From Thermoplasmatota archaeon (GTDB lineage: Archaea; Thermoplasmatota; Penumbrarchaeia; JASLWR01), in contig JASLWR010000017.1 of assembly GCA_030740765.1 (NCBI GenBank), positions 1-56,801 on the forward strand: 56,801 nucleotides of DNA, given 5' to 3'. A program made the position numbers and the translations under genes. The notes under the pieces are model-generated. The model was not told the DNA's origin. It worked only from the letters and a program-made list of their open reading frames with translations, and searched no databases. The stretch's first letter is position 1, and each line of letters begins with the position of its first letter. Below are positions 56,192 to 56,801 of the stretch, piece by piece.

Positions 56192-56239
56192 ACCTGGAAG
56201 CCAGTGTACCTTGAGGTGCACGTGTTAGTGCTTCCAGGT
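56192..56239. repeat. Long two-part hairpin
   Basis: Perfect 10-bp stem ACCTGGAAGC (56192-56201) with GCTTCCAGGT (56230-56239), enclosing an 8-bp inner stem GTGTACCT/AGGTGCAC (56204-56211 with 56214-56221, one G-U). It lies between two decayed genes and may be the end of a mobile element. Confidence 0.6.
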
Positions 56240-56258
56240 GCTACTTCCCAGTTGTATT

Positions 56259-56792
56259 TTAATATGAATATTTCCAAATTTCATATATTTCTATCTCTTC
56301 GGCCAGATCAATATATGATATGTCATTATGCTCATATTTCTGAAAGCATGCCCATGCAATCATGTCAGCAAATTGTAATCCACTCCATGAATGAGAATAG
56401 CTATGATGGACATCAACACGATTCACAAATGAGAAATTCTTTAATTTTCGAGTAAAATAACGGTCAAAATTATCCCTCAATATCTGTTTTCCTTTAGATT
56501 TGTCAATTCTTGTCACAACATAGGCTCTTGGAAGTTTTAAATATTCAGCCAACTTTCCGGTGATATAGTCATATAACTTGTGTTTATCATCGATCATAAA
56601 TCGATTATACATTTTTTTCTTATCCAAGACAATACATTTGATTGTCTTAAATTCAACCTCATCTAACTTTTTCATCATGTGATGTCGTATTAATTTAGAA
56701 GATTTATTTGCTTTAATTTCCTTACAACCGAGTATGCCGAGGTCTCTATGTATTCGTTGCTGATCTGCCCCGATTTTGCCGTGATCTCCGTA
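56259..56792 (-). pseudogene. DUF3800-family protein, 5' part missing
   Basis: The frame is open from 56792 to TAA at 56259. The usable ATG at 56678 gives 139 residues, but homology begins before it (GCKEIKANKSSKLIRHHM). The C-terminal family signature SWSGLQFADMIAWACFQKYE is clear. DUF3800 proteins usually begin with an Asp-Glu-Ser segment about 100 residues earlier; two TGA codons (56793-56798) close the frame instead. The function of DUF3800 is unknown; it is common in mobile and defence regions. Confidence 0.6.
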
Positions 56793-56801
56793 TCATCAGG
56801 G

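Overview
The window looks like about 57 kb of an archaeal chromosome, most likely a member of the Thermoplasmatota. This is inferred, since no rRNA or tRNA gene was found. The evidence is archaeal gene content (HdrC, a COG2403/cyclic-diphosphoglycerate-synthase-like GTPase, cis-prenyltransferase, a UbiA enzyme, archaeal-type LarC), TATA-box promoters with some leaderless starts, Shine-Dalgarno sites of the GGAG/GGTGA type, and a large set of secreted or surface proteins with a single C-terminal membrane anchor. All three stop codons are used as ordinary terminators.

Layout. 1-3.7 kb: 5' end of hdrC, an M18 aminopeptidase, and a ParB-like protein with a small upstream partner. 4.2-7.3 kb: a GLUG-repeat surface protein. 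7.5-11.2 kb: a ThiI-like protein with a broken PP-loop, a minimal FtsX-like permease, and grpE-dnaJ. 11.2-16.4 kb: a two-gene operon for a LamG/cadherin/PKD surface protein and a membrane protein with an Arg-rich tail carrying repeated D/E-x-W motifs. 16.7-22.0 kb: housekeeping genes (COG2403 GTPase, PlsC-like acyltransferase, uppS, pyrG). 22.0-25.4 kb: an accessory island with a hicBA toxin-antitoxin pair between two copies of a 40-bp repeat, a small acidic protein, and a second toxin-antitoxin pair (DUF4258 toxin plus zinc-ribbon/AbrB antitoxin) whose toxin has an in-frame stop. 25.5-29.5 kb: a Wzm/Wzt polysaccharide exporter, a LarC fragment and a UbiA prenyltransferase. 29.7-42 kb: two giant surface proteins and a PIG-L deacetylase. 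42.3-46.4 kb: glutamine synthetase interrupted by TAA, small proteins, and a phosphopantetheinyl transferase. 46.4-54.8 kb: zinc-ribbon membrane protein, wHTH regulator, a PGF-CTERM-like surface protein and two further envelope proteins. The right end (55-56.8 kb) holds decayed genes.

Themes. Much of the window builds the cell surface: seven or more large exported proteins, a polysaccharide exporter, cis-prenyltransferase for the lipid carrier, and a PIG-L deacetylase. The most unusual protein is a ~2,500-residue membrane-spanning protein at 34495-41982. Outside it has three tandem beta-helix modules and seven Ig-like domains; inside it has a J-domain with an intact HPD motif and a long acidic tail. 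It would join an exterior adhesin or sensor to the cytoplasmic Hsp70 machine, whose co-chaperones GrpE and DnaJ are encoded 24 kb away. A second pattern is in-frame stop codons inside otherwise intact reading frames (glutamine synthetase, DUF4258 toxin, larC, a right-end fragment, and possibly the J-domain giant). All three stop codons are involved, so mutation or consensus error is more likely than recoding, but the glutamine synthetase case deserves checking.
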